Made by a program: the position numbers and the translations under genes. From contig NZ_LACC01000016.1 of NCBI RefSeq assembly GCF_000967965.1, positions 1,951-65,950 on the forward strand: 64,000 nucleotides of DNA, written 5' to 3'. The first letter of the stretch is position 1; the number at the start of each line of letters is the position of its first letter. Positions 43,533-55,032 of this stretch are shown here, in pieces. Under the pieces are notes generated by a model. The model saw only the letters and a program-made list of their open reading frames with translations. It did not search any database and was not told the origin of the DNA. Source of the DNA: Pseudomonas fluorescens. Lineage in GTDB: Bacteria; Pseudomonadota; Gammaproteobacteria; Pseudomonadales; Pseudomonadaceae.

Positions 43533-44546
43533 ATGTCGTCGATTCGTTATTTCGCTTTGGCCGCCCTGGCCAGCGCCCTTTTTGCCGGTTCCGCCGTTGC
43601 CAAGGACTACGAGCTGCTCAACGTGTCGTACGACCCGACCCGCGAGCTGTACCAGGATTACAACGCCGAGTTCATCAAGTTCTGGCAGAAAGATCACGCA
43701 GGCGACACCGTGAAGGTCCAGCAATCCCACGGCGGTTCGGGCAAGCAAGGCCGGGCGGTGATCGATGGCCTGCGGGCCGACGTCGTGACCCTGGCCCTGG
43801 CTGGTGATATCGACGAAATCGCCAAGCTCGGCAAATCCCTGCCGGCCGACTGGCAAAAACGCCTGCCGGAAGCGAGCACGCCTTACACCTCGACCATCGT
43901 GTTCCTGGTGCGCAAGGGCAACCCTAAAGGCATCAAGGACTGGGGCGACCTGGTCAAGAATGACGTCTCGGTGATCACGCCGAACCCGAAAACATCTGGC
44001 GGTGCGCGCTGGAACTTCCTTGCGGCTTGGGCCTATGGCCTGAAAGCCAATGGCGGCGACGAAGCCAAGGCCAAGGAATACGTACAAACCCTGTTCAAGC
44101 ACGTGCCAGTGCTGGACACCGGCGCTCGCGGCTCGACCATTACCTTCGTCAACAACGGTCAGGGCGACGTATTGCTGGCCTGGGAAAACGAAGCCTTCCT
44201 GGCCCTGAAAGAAGAGGGCGGCGCCGACAAGTTCGATATCGTCGTGCCTTCGCTGTCGATTCTCGCCGAGCCACCGGTGGCGGTGGTCGACAAGAACGCC
44301 GAGAAAAAGGGCAACGAGCAGATCGCCGAGGCCTACCTCAAGCACCTGTACAGCCCGGCCGGCCAGGAAATCGCGGCGAAGAACTTCTATCGTCCACGTG
44401 ACAAGGATGTGGCCGCCAAGTACGCCCAGCAGTTCCCGAAACTGGAGCTGGTGAGCATCGACAAGGACTTCGGCGGCTGGAAAACCGCACAGCCGAAATT
44501 CTTCAATGACGGGGGCGTGTTCGACCAGATCTATCAGGCGCAGTAA
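43533..44546 (+). CDS. sbp: Periplasmic sulfate-binding protein Sbp
   Basis: This 337-residue binding protein has a signal peptide ([18 protein letters not shown], then KDYEL) and sulfate-binding motifs of the family ([58 protein letters not shown]). It captures sulfate or thiosulfate for CysTWA. It is separated from cysT by a strong hairpin, which may let the binding protein be made in excess. Confidence 0.94.
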   Translation: MSSIRYFALAALASALFAGSAVAKDYELLNVSYDPTRELYQDYNAEFIKFWQKDHAGDTVKVQQSHGGSGKQGRAVIDGLRADVVTLALAGDIDEIAKLGKSLPADWQKRLPEASTPYTSTIVFLVRKGNPKGIKDWGDLVKNDVSVITPNPKTSGGARWNFLAAWAYGLKANGGDEAKAKEYVQTLFKHVPVLDTGARGSTITFVNNGQGDVLLAWENEAFLALKEEGGADKFDIVVPSLSILAEPPVAVVDKNAEKKGNEQIAEAYLKHLYSPAGQEIAAKNFYRPRDKDVAAKYAQQFPKLELVSIDKDFGGWKTAQPKFFNDGGVFDQIYQAQ

Positions 44547-44564
44547 TCTTAAATAGCCATCAAC

Positions 44565-44590
44565 GAGCCCCGGATTCACCTCCGGGGCTC
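44565..44590 (+). other. Intercistronic hairpin between sbp and cysT
   Basis: GAGCCCCGG and CCGGGGCTC form a perfect nine-pair GC-rich stem with an eight-base loop and no T-run. It fits an mRNA-stabilising or partially terminating element that favours the upstream binding-protein message. Confidence 0.65.
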
Positions 44591-44615
44591 AGTGCGTTCT
44601 CAACCAAGGACTTTT

Positions 44616-45434
44616 ATGTCGCGTCGTATCTCCCCCGTCATACCCGGCTTCGGGCTGACGCTGGGCTACACCTTGGTGTACCTCAGCCTGATTGTGCTCA
44701 TACCACTGGCGGCAATGTTCGTGCATGCCGCTCAACTCACCTGGGATCAGTTCTGGGCAATCATCTCGGCGCCACGGGTGCTGGCGGCGTTGAAGCTCAG
44801 CTTCGGCACCGCCCTGTGTGCCGCGATCATCAACGGCATCATCGGCACGCTGTTGGCCTGGGTATTAGTGCGCTATACCTTCCCTGGACGAAAAGTGATC
44901 GATGCAATGATCGACTTGCCGTTCGCGTTACCCACGGCGGTGGCCGGTATTGCACTGACGGCGTTGTACACCCCTACCGGTCTGGTCGGTCAGTTTGCAG
45001 CGGATCTGGGTTTCAAGATCGCCTACACCCCTCTGGGCATCACCCTTGCCCTCACTTTTGTGACACTTCCATTCGTAGTACGTACCGTACAGCCAGTATT
45101 GGCGGATATCCCCCGTGAAGTGGAAGAAGCGGCAGCGTGCCTGGGAGCAAAACCCTTGCAGGTTTTCCGCCATATCCTGTTGCCGGCACTGCTTCCGGCA
45201 TGGCTGACCGGTTTCGCTCTGGCCTTTGCCCGTGGGGTCGGCGAGTACGGTTCGGTGATTTTCATCGCCGGCAACATGCCGATGAAAACCGAGATTCTGC
45301 CGCTGCTGATCATGGTCAAGCTCGACCAATACGATTACACCGGCGCTACCTCCATTGGTGTACTGATGCTGGTGGTTTCCTTCGTCCTGTTGCTGCTGAT
45401 CAACTTGTTGCAGCGGCGCATCGAAACCCCATAA
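44616..45434 (+). CDS. cysT: Sulfate/thiosulfate ABC permease CysT
   Basis: This 272-residue inner-membrane permease has about six helices and the CysT coupling segment (EEAAACLGAKPLQVFRHILLPALLPAWLTGFALAFARGVGEYGSVIFIAGNMP). The ATG at 44616 has AAGGA five bases upstream; the ORF start at 44592 lies in the hairpin. It pairs with CysW and CysA. cysW follows after 12 bases. Confidence 0.94.
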   Translation: MSRRISPVIPGFGLTLGYTLVYLSLIVLIPLAAMFVHAAQLTWDQFWAIISAPRVLAALKLSFGTALCAAIINGIIGTLLAWVLVRYTFPGRKVIDAMIDLPFALPTAVAGIALTALYTPTGLVGQFAADLGFKIAYTPLGITLALTFVTLPFVVRTVQPVLADIPREVEEAAACLGAKPLQVFRHILLPALLPAWLTGFALAFARGVGEYGSVIFIAGNMPMKTEILPLLIMVKLDQYDYTGATSIGVLMLVVSFVLLLLINLLQRRIETP

Positions 45435-45446
45435 GGAGGCGCACCC

Positions 45447-46316
45447 ATGTCCCAATCGTCTATTGCTGCCGCTTCCTCTAACGCTGCCCGTCGTGGCAGT
45501 GCGACTTCGCGGCGAATCCTGATCGGCCTTGGCTGGCTGATTTTTGCGCTGTTCCTGTTGTTGCCGCTGTTCATCGTGGTGTCCCAGGGCCTGAAGCTCG
45601 GCCTCGGGGCGTTTTTCACCGCGATCTTTGAGCCGGACGCGCTGTCGGCGCTGAAGCTCACGGTCATCGCCGTGCTGATTTCGGTGCCGTTGAACCTGGT
45701 GTTCGGTGTCAGCGCCGCATGGTGCGTGAGCAAGTACTCGTTCCGCGGCAAGAGCATGCTGGTCACACTGATCGACCTGCCGTTCTCGGTGTCGCCGGTG
45801 ATCGCCGGTCTGGTCTATGTGCTGATGTTCGGCGCCCAGGGCCTGTTTGGGCCGTGGTTGCAGGATCACGACATCCAGATCGTCTTCGCCCTGCCGGGCA
45901 TCGTGCTGGCGACGATTTTCGTCACCGTGCCGTTCGTGGCCCGTGAACTGATCCCGCTAATGCAGGAACAAGGCACTCAGGAAGAGGAAGCTGCGCGCTT
46001 GCTCGGGGCCAACGGCTGGCAGATGTTCTGGCACGTCACTGTGCCCAACATCAAATGGGGCCTGATCTACGGCGTGGTGTTGTGTACCGCGCGGGCCATG
46101 GGGGAGTTCGGTGCGGTGTCGGTGGTTTCCGGGCACATTCGCGGGGTGACCAACACCTTGCCGTTGCACGTCGAGATCCTCTACAACGAATACAACCACG
46201 TGGCCGCGTTCGCCGTGGCGAGCCTGTTGCTGATCCTGGCGCTCTTCATCCTGCTGCTCAAGCAGTGGAGCGAAAACCGTATTAACCGCCTGCGCGCCAG
46301 CGCCGCGGAGGAATAA
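45447..46316 (+). CDS. cysW: Sulfate/thiosulfate ABC permease CysW
   Basis: This 289-residue permease is the partner of CysT ([86 protein letters not shown]). AAGGAGG precedes the ATG. cysA follows after three bases. Confidence 0.94.
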   Translation: MSQSSIAAASSNAARRGSATSRRILIGLGWLIFALFLLLPLFIVVSQGLKLGLGAFFTAIFEPDALSALKLTVIAVLISVPLNLVFGVSAAWCVSKYSFRGKSMLVTLIDLPFSVSPVIAGLVYVLMFGAQGLFGPWLQDHDIQIVFALPGIVLATIFVTVPFVARELIPLMQEQGTQEEEAARLLGANGWQMFWHVTVPNIKWGLIYGVVLCTARAMGEFGAVSVVSGHIRGVTNTLPLHVEILYNEYNHVAAFAVASLLLILALFILLLKQWSENRINRLRASAAEE

Positions 46317-46319
46317 TTC

Positions 46320-47309
46320 ATGTCGATCGAAGTGCGTAACGTCAGCAAGAACTTCCATGCCTTCAAGGCGCTGGACAACATCAGCCTGGACATCCAGAGC
46401 GGCGAACTTGTCGCGTTGCTCGGTCCGTCGGGCTGCGGCAAGACCACGCTGCTGCGGATCATCGCCGGCCTGGAGACCCCGGACCAGGGCAACATCGTGT
46501 TCCACGGTGAAGACGTTTCCGGCCACGACGTGCGTGATCGCAACGTCGGTTTCGTGTTCCAGCACTACGCCCTGTTCCGCCACATGACGGTGTTTGACAA
46601 CGTCGCGTTCGGCCTGCGCATGAAGCCGAAAAACCAGCGTCCGAGCGAAAGTCAGATCGCAACCAAAGTTCACGAACTGCTGAACATGGTGCAACTGGAC
46701 TGGTTGTCGGATCGCTACCCGGAGCAACTCTCCGGCGGTCAGCGCCAGCGCATTGCCCTGGCCCGAGCGCTGGCGGTGGAGCCGAAAGTGCTGCTGCTCG
46801 ACGAGCCTTTCGGCGCCCTCGACGCCAAGGTCCGTAAAGAGTTGCGCCGCTGGTTGGCGCGCCTGCACGAAGACATCAACCTGACCTCGGTGTTCGTGAC
46901 CCACGACCAGGAAGAAGCGATGGAAGTCGCGGACCGTATCGTGGTGATGAACAAGGGTGTGATCGAGCAGATCGGTTCACCGGGTGACGTTTACGAAAAC
47001 CCCGCCAGCGATTTCGTCTATCACTTCCTCGGTGATTCGAACCGACTGCACCTGGGCGAAGACAAGCACGTGCTGTTCCGCCCGCACGAGGTGTCGCTGT
47101 CACGCCATGAACTGGAAGATCACCACGCGGCTGAAGTGCGCGATATTCGACCGCTGGGCGCGACGACGCGGGTGACGTTGAAGGTCGAAGGGCAGAGCGA
47201 TCTGATCGAAGCCGAAGTGGTCAAGGATCACGACAGTCTGGTCGGGTTGGCGAAGGGCGAGACGCTGTTCTTCAAGCCGAAGGTCTGGCAGAAGGTTGCC
47301 AACATCTAA
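46320..47309 (+). CDS. cysA: Sulfate/thiosulfate ABC ATPase CysA
   Basis: This 329-residue ATPase energises CysTW: Walker [32 protein letters not shown], signature [15 protein letters not shown], Walker [13 protein letters not shown] and [19 protein letters not shown]-terminal TOBE-type regulatory domain (about residues 240-329) is present. It ends the oscA-sbp-cysTWA cluster and is followed by a REP doublet. Confidence 0.95.
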   Translation: MSIEVRNVSKNFHAFKALDNISLDIQSGELVALLGPSGCGKTTLLRIIAGLETPDQGNIVFHGEDVSGHDVRDRNVGFVFQHYALFRHMTVFDNVAFGLRMKPKNQRPSESQIATKVHELLNMVQLDWLSDRYPEQLSGGQRQRIALARALAVEPKVLLLDEPFGALDAKVRKELRRWLARLHEDINLTSVFVTHDQEEAMEVADRIVVMNKGVIEQIGSPGDVYENPASDFVYHFLGDSNRLHLGEDKHVLFRPHEVSLSRHELEDHHAAEVRDIRPLGATTRVTLKVEGQSDLIEAEVVKDHDSLVGLAKGETLFFKPKVWQKVANI

Positions 47310-47318
47310 AGCAAAAGC

Positions 47319-47394
47319 TTCGCGAGCAGGCTCGCTCTCACAGGGATTCTATGTACTCCGTAGATCTCCTGTGGGAGCGGGCTTGCTCGCGATT
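47319..47394. repeat. REP doublet, class A
   Basis: TCGCGAGCAGGCTCGCTCTC faces CCTGTGGGAGCGGGCTTGCT across about 30 bases, directly between the end of cysA and the converging Mpo1-like gene. Confidence 0.85.
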
Positions 47395-47399
47395 GCAAT

Positions 47400-47924
47400 C
47401 TAAACAGCCGCACGCTTCGGATTGACCCGCACCTCACCCGCCCGCGCCTCAATCTGCTCTTTCAGGTCATGCCGCATCCCCAGCATGAACGCCAGCTCGG
47501 CCACCACGAACAACGGCCCGACAATCAACCCGGTCACGTCATCGACAAATGCCGGTTTGCGCCCTTCGTAGTGATGGCCGACAAACTGGATCGCCCAGCC
47601 GATCACGAACATCGCCACGCCGCTGCCCAGCCAGACCAGCGTGCTTTGCTGCGCCAGCGCATGGCCTGCCCACACCGACAGACCGAGCAATACCGTCATC
47701 AACACGCCCAGGCGCAACTCCAGGCGCAGGTAAAACCATGCCGATGCCAGTGAGACGAGCACCGCCGGTGACATCCACACGCCGCCCAGCGACCATTCGG
47801 GCCGCGACAGCAACACCGCGACGGCCACCACGATCAGCGGAATGCCGATAAAGTGCGAGGCGATGTTGCGCGGGTCACGGTGGTAGGCGGCGTATTGACT
47901 GAGGTGGTCGACGAGGTTTTTCAT
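47400..47924 (-). CDS. Mpo1-like DUF962 membrane protein
   Basis: This 174-residue membrane protein begins with the DUF962 signature (YAAYHRDPRNIASHFIGIPLIVVAVAVLL) and has four to five helices. The yeast relative Mpo1 is a dioxygenase of 2-hydroxy fatty acid breakdown that needs the conserved His residues; bacterial members are less studied. It is divergent from the Crp-family gene and converges with cysA. Confidence 0.82.
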   Translation of the reverse strand: MKNLVDHLSQYAAYHRDPRNIASHFIGIPLIVVAVAVLLSRPEWSLGGVWMSPAVLVSLASAWFYLRLELRLGVLMTVLLGLSVWAGHALAQQSTLVWLGSGVAMFVIGWAIQFVGHHYEGRKPAFVDDVTGLIVGPLFVVAELAFMLGMRHDLKEQIEARAGEVRVNPKRAAV

Positions 47925-48008
47925 TGTTGTTCTCCTGTGGGGTGATTGATCATGCCCCGGGGGTCACTTCCCGCTCTGTCAGCCAGGCGACAATCTCTAG
48001 GAGTTTTC

Positions 48009-48695
48009 ATGGATATGCAGGTCTGGCGTCCACGCCTGATGAGCGGTCAGTGGTTCAGCCATTTGCCTGTTTCCCTTCAGGATAGCCTGCTGTCGGCGGC
48101 CAGGCTGCGGCGCCTGTCACCGGGTCAGCGGCTGTTCAAACGTGGCGATCCGCCCTGCGGCCTGTACGCGGTGCTTGAAGGCGCGGTGCGCGTCGGTGCC
48201 GTGAGTGAGCAGGGCAAGGAAGCATTGCTGAGCCTGGTGGAGCCGCCGCACTGGTTCGGCGAAATCTGCCTGTTCGACGGTCAGCCGCGCACCCACGATG
48301 CCTACGGCGCGGGCCAGTGCACGCTGCTGCACATCCCCCAGAACACCTTGCTGGCGCTGCTCGATGAGCATCCGCAGCACTGGCGGCAACTGGCGTTGCT
48401 GATGAGCCAGAAATTGCGCATGACCTTCATCAACCTCGAACAACTGAGCCTGTTGCCGGCCCCGGCACGGCTGGCGCACCGCTTGCTGATGATCGCCGAA
48501 GGCTATGGCGAGACCGCCCCACCGCGCCGCGTCCTGCAACTGCCCCAGGAGCAGCTTGCCGCCATGTTGTCGCTGTCACGCCAGACCACCAACCAGATCC
48601 TCAAGGAGTTGCAGGGGCAGGGGGTCATCGGGCTGAGTTACGGCGAAATCGAAATCCTGGATGCTGCCCGGTTGCGGGTATTGGCGATGGTTTGA
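48009..48695 (+). CDS. Crp/Fnr-family transcriptional regulator
   Basis: This 228-residue protein has an N-terminal cyclic-nucleotide-binding-like domain (LFKRGDPPCGLYAVLEGAVRVG, WFGEICLFDGQPRTHDAYG) and a C-terminal winged helix (LPQEQLAAMLSLSRQTTNQILKELQGQGVIGLSYGEIEILD). It lacks the Cys cluster of Fnr. The ATG at 48009 has AGGAG about six bases upstream. The effector is unknown. Confidence 0.86.
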   Translation: MDMQVWRPRLMSGQWFSHLPVSLQDSLLSAARLRRLSPGQRLFKRGDPPCGLYAVLEGAVRVGAVSEQGKEALLSLVEPPHWFGEICLFDGQPRTHDAYGAGQCTLLHIPQNTLLALLDEHPQHWRQLALLMSQKLRMTFINLEQLSLLPAPARLAHRLLMIAEGYGETAPPRRVLQLPQEQLAAMLSLSRQTTNQILKELQGQGVIGLSYGEIEILDAARLRVLAMV

Positions 48696-48755
48696 TGCCC
48701 GGTAGGGGGGGGCGTCAGCAAATGTAGCTGGACTTCAATCATGATCTGCACTAAA

Positions 48756-48795
48756 TACAATGCATAATCGTTAAGTTGATAAATTATGCACTGTA
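48756..48795. promoter_or_regulatory. Candidate HipB operator
   Basis: TACAATGCATAAT (48756-48768) and ATTATGCACTGTA (48783-48795) are inverted copies over 13 bases with one mismatch, 14 bases apart. It lies just before the preferred hipB start, where an autoregulatory operator would sit. Confidence 0.6.
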
Positions 48796-48814
48796 TACGA
48801 TGCGCGGTGGTGAA

Positions 48815-49063
48815 ATGGAAAACCTTGGCAAGCTGATCCGAACCTTACGCAAGGAAAGAAAACTCTCCCAGCAGACACTGGCACAGCAATACGGAATGAG
48901 CCGGGCGACGATCTCCGGCATCGAAAACAACACCCTCTCCGAAATTGGTCTGCGCAAGGTCGAGGCGATCCTCAATGGCTTCGGTTATGAGCTGACTGCC
49001 GTGCCGCGACAGTCGAAGCGGCCGACGCTGGACACCCTGAAAAAGGTGGATTTCCATGGATGA
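48815..49063 (+). CDS. HipB-like helix-turn-helix antitoxin
   Basis: This 82-residue protein has an XRE-type helix-turn-helix (LGKLIRTLRKERKLSQQTLAQQYGMSRATISGIENNTLSEIGLRKVEAILNGFG). I choose the ATG at 48815, preceded by GGTGG, because the alternatives at 48776 and 48800 overlap or abut the inverted repeat. It overlaps the hipA-like start by eight bases, the usual antitoxin-first order. Confidence 0.82.
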   Translation: MENLGKLIRTLRKERKLSQQTLAQQYGMSRATISGIENNTLSEIGLRKVEAILNGFGYELTAVPRQSKRPTLDTLKKVDFHG

Positions 49064-50288
49064 GCCACAGGAAAAGGATCGACTGGCTATCAGCGTTTCC
49101 AACAGTGCGGTGGGAGTCCTTGGCCGTGGTCAGTCTCCTGTTGATACCGTGTTTGCCTACGCCGAAAACGCGCCCGAACAAAACGCCGTCTCGTTGACCA
49201 TGCCGGTGCGGCTGGAGAGCTACGCGTGGGAGTCGGGCGTTCCACCGGTTTTTGAAATGAATCTGCCTGAAGGCGCCCTGCGCGATGAATTGACTCGTCG
49301 CTTCAGCAAGGCCGTCCGAGGGTTTGACGATTTTTCGATGCTTGCCATCGTCGGCCCGCACCAGCTCGGAAGAGTCGGCATTTCAAAGGCCCAGGGTCCG
49401 GGCGACCAGCCACCTGAAACCAGCCTGGCGGACTTACTTGTACATGATGGTGCGCAAGGTCTGTTCGAGGACCTCTTGCAGACCTATGGCCAGTACTCAG
49501 GCGTTTCCGGTGTACAGCCGAAGGTACTGGTGCGTGACAGCGCGTCAACCATCGATCGATTGTCCCACCGGGGGGCGACGCATCTGGTCAAGGCCTTTCG
49601 TCCTGAGCAATACCCGGAGCTCGCTGCCAATGAATATTTCTGCATGCGGGCGGCGTTGCATTCGGGTCTTGAGGTGCCGAAGTTTGAACTCAGTGAGCAC
49701 GGCAAGTTTTTGATCGTTGAACGCTTCGACCTGAATGAAAAAGGTTACCTGGGGTTCGAGGACTTCTGCGTGCTCAATGCCTGGCCATCAAAAGCCAAAT
49801 ACGATGGTTCGTACGAAGGTGCGGCCAAGCAGATCAAAGCCTTTGTTTCTCCGCCTTTGCTCAATCAGGCACTGGAGTCGTTTTTCAAAATCGTCGCGCT
49901 GTCATCGGGTCTGAAAAATGGCGACGCGCACCTCAAGAACTTTGGCGTTCTTTACGAAGACTGTGGTGTCGATGCACCAATCAGCCTGGCACCTGCCTAC
50001 GACATCATCACCACGTCGGTCTACATCAAGACCGATAGCATGGCTTTGCTATTGGGCGGATCGAAGGCGTGGCCCAAGCACAAAATGCTGATGCGATTTG
50101 GTCGCTCCGCCTGCAATTTGACCGAGGGGCGCTGTAACGAATTGCTGCAACAGGTCATCCATGGGATGGCAATGGCGATGGGCGAGATGGGCCATCACAT
50201 AAAGGCAAACAGTGCCTTTGCCGAGGTTGGAGAGGCGATGCTGGAGCAGTGGAACGAGGGTATTGCGCGCAGTCTGGTCAAAGGCTGA
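49056..50288 (+). CDS. HipA-family Ser/Thr kinase toxin
   Basis: This 410-residue protein has the HipA N-subdomain (GVLGRGQSPVDTVFAYAE) and kinase core: the phosphate-binding SGVQPKVLV, HLVKAFRPEQYPELAANEYFCMRAA, the catalytic loop NGDAHLKNFGVLY and the metal-binding APAYDIITT. All key residues are present, so it is likely active. HipA kinases phosphorylate tRNA synthetases or other targets and slow growth. Its stop codon directly abuts the stop of the converging AraC gene. Confidence 0.85.
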   Translation: MDEPQEKDRLAISVSNSAVGVLGRGQSPVDTVFAYAENAPEQNAVSLTMPVRLESYAWESGVPPVFEMNLPEGALRDELTRRFSKAVRGFDDFSMLAIVGPHQLGRVGISKAQGPGDQPPETSLADLLVHDGAQGLFEDLLQTYGQYSGVSGVQPKVLVRDSASTIDRLSHRGATHLVKAFRPEQYPELAANEYFCMRAALHSGLEVPKFELSEHGKFLIVERFDLNEKGYLGFEDFCVLNAWPSKAKYDGSYEGAAKQIKAFVSPPLLNQALESFFKIVALSSGLKNGDAHLKNFGVLYEDCGVDAPISLAPAYDIITTSVYIKTDSMALLLGGSKAWPKHKMLMRFGRSACNLTEGRCNELLQQVIHGMAMAMGEMGHHIKANSAFAEVGEAMLEQWNEGIARSLVKG

Positions 50289-51293
50289 TCAGCGCAACCC
50301 ATCCCGAAACTGCCCAGGCGTCATCCCCGTCCAGCGCTTGAACGCGCGGCTGAAGCTGCTGGTGTCGGCAAACCCGAGCAGATAACTGATCTCGCTCAAC
50401 GAACATTGCGGGTCACGCAGGTGCAGCAGCGCAAGGTTTTCGCGGCTTTCGTTGAGCAGTGTGTCGAACCGGCAGCCTTCATCGGCCAGGTGCCGTTGCA
50501 GGCTGCGCAGGCTCAGGTGCAGGGCCTTGGCGATGTGTTCGGCGCTGGGTTCGCCTTCGGGCAGTTGTTCTTCAATGGCATCGCGGACCTTGCGTTCCCA
50601 CGTCAGCAGCTTGAGTTGCGCCAGGGTGCGCTTGAGCACGGTTTCGTTGTGTTCGGCCAACTCCGGGTTGGCGTCGTCCAGGTGGCTGTCGAAGTCGATG
50701 AGGGCGAATTCCAGCCGGTCCTCGTCGGCGCCGAAGTGCACGGGCGAGCGAAAGACTTTATGCCATTGGTGCGCGTCTGCCGGCTCCGGGCGGCGCAGGT
50801 AGGTCGCCAGCGGCGCGTAGTCGCGACCCAGGCGATTGCGGCAGGTGCGCACGTAAATCGCCATGAACGCATCAATGGCTTCGAGGGCCGGGGCCGGGTT
50901 GCCCATCGGAATTTTCAGGCGGAAACAGTAGCGATCTTCGGCGCGGGTCAGTTCCAGTTCCAGGGCATCGCTGACTACCTGGTGATAGCGCACGATGCGC
51001 TCGAACACTTCCCGCAGGCTGCCGCTGGCGACCAACGCATAACCCAGCGCATGGAAGGTAGTCGGGCTGACGAAACGCGAAACCCGCAAACCAATCGCCG
51101 GGTCGCCGCTGGCCTGCACCGCCAGATTCCACAGGTGCGTGGTGCCCGACAGCGGATAACGCGCGTTCGGGTCGTCCATCAGTTGCGGGTCGAGCCCCGC
51201 TTGCTGGCACAGGGCGGTGCTGTCGATGCCCAAGGCATCGAGTTGCTTGCGCAGGGCGCGGGTCCAGCTGGCGAGGGAGGTCGGTTCAGTCAT
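50289..51293 (-). CDS. AraC-family transcriptional regulator
   Basis: This 334-residue regulator has the arabinose-binding-like N-terminal domain of the OruR/ArgR-type subgroup (LWNLAVQASGDPAIGLRV; FHALGYALVASGSLREVFERIVRYHQVV) and a C-terminal AraC DNA-binding domain (SLRSLQRHLADEGCRFDTLL; ISYLLGFADTSSFSRAFKRWTGMTPGQFR). It is divergent from a fatty acid desaturase-like gene, with 100 bases between them, and probably controls it. Confidence 0.86.
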   Translation of the reverse strand: MTEPTSLASWTRALRKQLDALGIDSTALCQQAGLDPQLMDDPNARYPLSGTTHLWNLAVQASGDPAIGLRVSRFVSPTTFHALGYALVASGSLREVFERIVRYHQVVSDALELELTRAEDRYCFRLKIPMGNPAPALEAIDAFMAIYVRTCRNRLGRDYAPLATYLRRPEPADAHQWHKVFRSPVHFGADEDRLEFALIDFDSHLDDANPELAEHNETVLKRTLAQLKLLTWERKVRDAIEEQLPEGEPSAEHIAKALHLSLRSLQRHLADEGCRFDTLLNESRENLALLHLRDPQCSLSEISYLLGFADTSSFSRAFKRWTGMTPGQFRDGLR

Positions 51294-51393
51294 GCTGATT
51301 GGCGCTTCCAGTCAACAGGTTGGCGTTCTCGGCTACCGCGTTGCGAGGGTTCGCAAGGCAGGATGCAACCATCAATAACCAGAGGATGGAAGC

Positions 51394-52467
51394 ATGGACC
51401 GTACTTCTGCAAGCCCCCAACGACTGAATGCAGCTCAACGATCGGCCCATATCCGTGAAGTGGTGCTGGCCAGAGGTGTCGAGTTGCGCGAGCAATACCC
51501 GATTCTCAAGCATCAGGACGCCCTCGGCGCGGGCATTCTGGCCTTCGCCATCGCTGGTATGGTCGGTTCGGCGGCGCTCTACGTGAGCGGGCACATGGCA
51601 TGGTGGGCGTGCCTGCTGCTCAACGCTTTTTTCGCCTCGTTGACCCATGAGCTGGAACACGACCTGATCCACAGCATGTACTTCCGCAAGCGGAAGGTGC
51701 TGCACAACCTGATGATGGGGTTGGTGTGGCTGGCGCGGCCAAGCACCATCAACCCGTGGATTCGCCGCCATCTGCACCTCAATCACCACAAGGTGTCGGG
51801 CTCTGAAACCGACATGGAAGAACGCGCCATCACCAACGGCGAACCTTGGGGCATCGCGCGATTCTTGATGATTGGCGACAACATGATGTCGTCGTTCATC
51901 CGCATGCTGCGGGCTAAGACCTGGGCGCAAAAGATCAGCATCGTCCAGCGCACCCTGAAGGTCTACGCACCGCTGGCGCTGATGCATTGGGGTACTTGGT
52001 ACGTGTTTCTCGGCTTCCACGCAGCGAACGGCATTGCGCATCTGATGGGCGCACCGATCGAATGGTCGGCAACGACGTTGTCGGTGATGCAGGTGATCGA
52101 CATCGCGGCGGTGGTGATCATCGGCCCGAACGTGTTGCGCACGTTCTGCCTGCACTTCATCAGCTCGAACATGCACTACTACGGTGACGTGGAGCCGGGC
52201 AACGTGATGCAGCAGTGCCAGGTGCTGAACGCCTGGTGGCTGTGGCCGTTGCAGGCGTTCTGCTTCAACTTCGGCAGCAGCCACGGGATCCATCACTTTG
52301 TGGTGAAGGAACCGTTCTACATCCGTCAATTGACCGTGCGGGTGGGGCACAAGGTGATGCGCGAGATGGGTGTGCGGTTCAATGATTTCGGCACGTTTGC
52401 GCGGGCCAACCGGTTTGAGCGCAAGGAAGAGGCGGTAGGTGTTAGGACACAAACCGCTCAAGTCTGA
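51394..52467 (+). CDS. Membrane fatty acid desaturase / hydroxylase-like protein
   Basis: This 357-residue membrane protein has the di-iron His boxes HELEHDLIH (about residues 88-96), HLHLNHH and HGIHH, spaced as in membrane desaturases and alkane-type hydroxylases. It differs from DesA in sequence. AGAGGATGGAAGC precedes the ATG. The divergent AraC gene suggests induction by a specific compound. Substrate unknown; a class B REP doublet follows. Confidence 0.8.
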   Translation: MDRTSASPQRLNAAQRSAHIREVVLARGVELREQYPILKHQDALGAGILAFAIAGMVGSAALYVSGHMAWWACLLLNAFFASLTHELEHDLIHSMYFRKRKVLHNLMMGLVWLARPSTINPWIRRHLHLNHHKVSGSETDMEERAITNGEPWGIARFLMIGDNMMSSFIRMLRAKTWAQKISIVQRTLKVYAPLALMHWGTWYVFLGFHAANGIAHLMGAPIEWSATTLSVMQVIDIAAVVIIGPNVLRTFCLHFISSNMHYYGDVEPGNVMQQCQVLNAWWLWPLQAFCFNFGSSHGIHHFVVKEPFYIRQLTVRVGHKVMREMGVRFNDFGTFARANRFERKEEAVGVRTQTAQV

Positions 52468-52475
52468 CTCGTACT

Positions 52476-52579
52476 TGTGGCGAGGGAGCTTGCTCCCGTT
52501 GGGCTGCGTAGCAGCCCCCTTCGTTTTCGGGATAAGGGGGTCGCTTCGCGACCCAGCGGGAGCAAGCTCCCTCGCCACA
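52476..52579. repeat. REP doublet, class B
   Basis: TGTGGCGAGGGAGCTTGCTC at 52476 and its inverted copy ending at 52579 flank an inner palindrome (GGGTCGCTTCGCGACCC). It separates the desaturase gene from the converging atsA. Confidence 0.88.
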
Positions 52580-52590
52580 GGGGGTAATGT

Positions 52591-54216
<1,626 letters not shown>

Positions 54217-55032
54217 TCAGTAGGCAATGAAGGACAACGGCAGATCGCGGACCTGCACCGGCACGGGGGGCTGGTAGTGATCGTCGCTGGTGAGTTCGTG
54301 AAGCAGTTCTTCGCGCAGCTGGTGGAAGTCGAAACTGCTGCGCTGGCGCGGATGGGGCAGGGCAATGTCGACCACTTGCTTGATCCGCCCCGGACGCGGC
54401 TCCATCACCACCACGCGGTCGGCGAGGAAGATCGCTTCCTCGACATCGTGAGTGACCAGCACGGTGGTGATTTTTGCCCGGGCGCGGATCGCCAGCAGTT
54501 CGTCCTGCATCTGCTGGCGGGTCAGCGCATCGAGGGCGCCGAAGGGCTCGTCCAGCAGCAGAATCCGTGGGCTGGTCACCAGACCACGAGCGATGGCCAC
54601 GCGCTGCGCCATGCCGCCGGAGAGCTGGTGCGGATAGGCGCGGGCGAAGTCGCTCAAGCCCACCAATTCGATAAAATCGCTGATGCGCTTGTGCTTTTGT
54701 GCAGCGCTGAGTGGCTCGTTGACCAGGCCCAGGCCGATGTTGTCGGCCACGCTCAGCCACGGGAACAAACGGTGTTCCTGAAAGACGATGCCGCGCTCGC
54801 CGCCGATGCCGGTGACGGCTTTTCCGTCCACGCTGATCTGCCCGCGAAACTGCGTATCGAGGCCCACCAGCAGCCGCAGCAAAGTGGATTTGCCGCAACC
54901 GCTGGAGCCGACGATGGCGACGAACTCGCCCTCGGCGATGTCCAGGTTGAATTCACGAATGGCCTCAAGTGTGAAGCCGTCGACGTCGAAGGTTTTGCCC
55001 ACGTGATTGAAGCTGACAATCGGTGCGTTCAT
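54217..55032 (-). CDS. atsC: Sulfate-ester ABC transporter ATPase AtsC
   Basis: This 271-residue ATPase has Walker [32 protein letters not shown], signature [15 protein letters not shown], Walker [15 protein letters not shown] and [15 protein letters not shown]. It is of the SsuB/TauB type. The ATG at 55032 overlaps the atsB stop as ATGA; the longer frame upstream lies inside atsB. With AtsB and AtsR it forms the importer. Substrate by context is sulfate esters. Confidence 0.88.
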   Translation of the reverse strand: MNAPIVSFNHVGKTFDVDGFTLEAIREFNLDIAEGEFVAIVGSSGCGKSTLLRLLVGLDTQFRGQISVDGKAVTGIGGERGIVFQEHRLFPWLSVADNIGLGLVNEPLSAAQKHKRISDFIELVGLSDFARAYPHQLSGGMAQRVAIARGLVTSPRILLLDEPFGALDALTRQQMQDELLAIRARAKITTVLVTHDVEEAIFLADRVVVMEPRPGRIKQVVDIALPHPRQRSSFDFHQLREELLHELTSDDHYQPPVPVQVRDLPLSFIAY

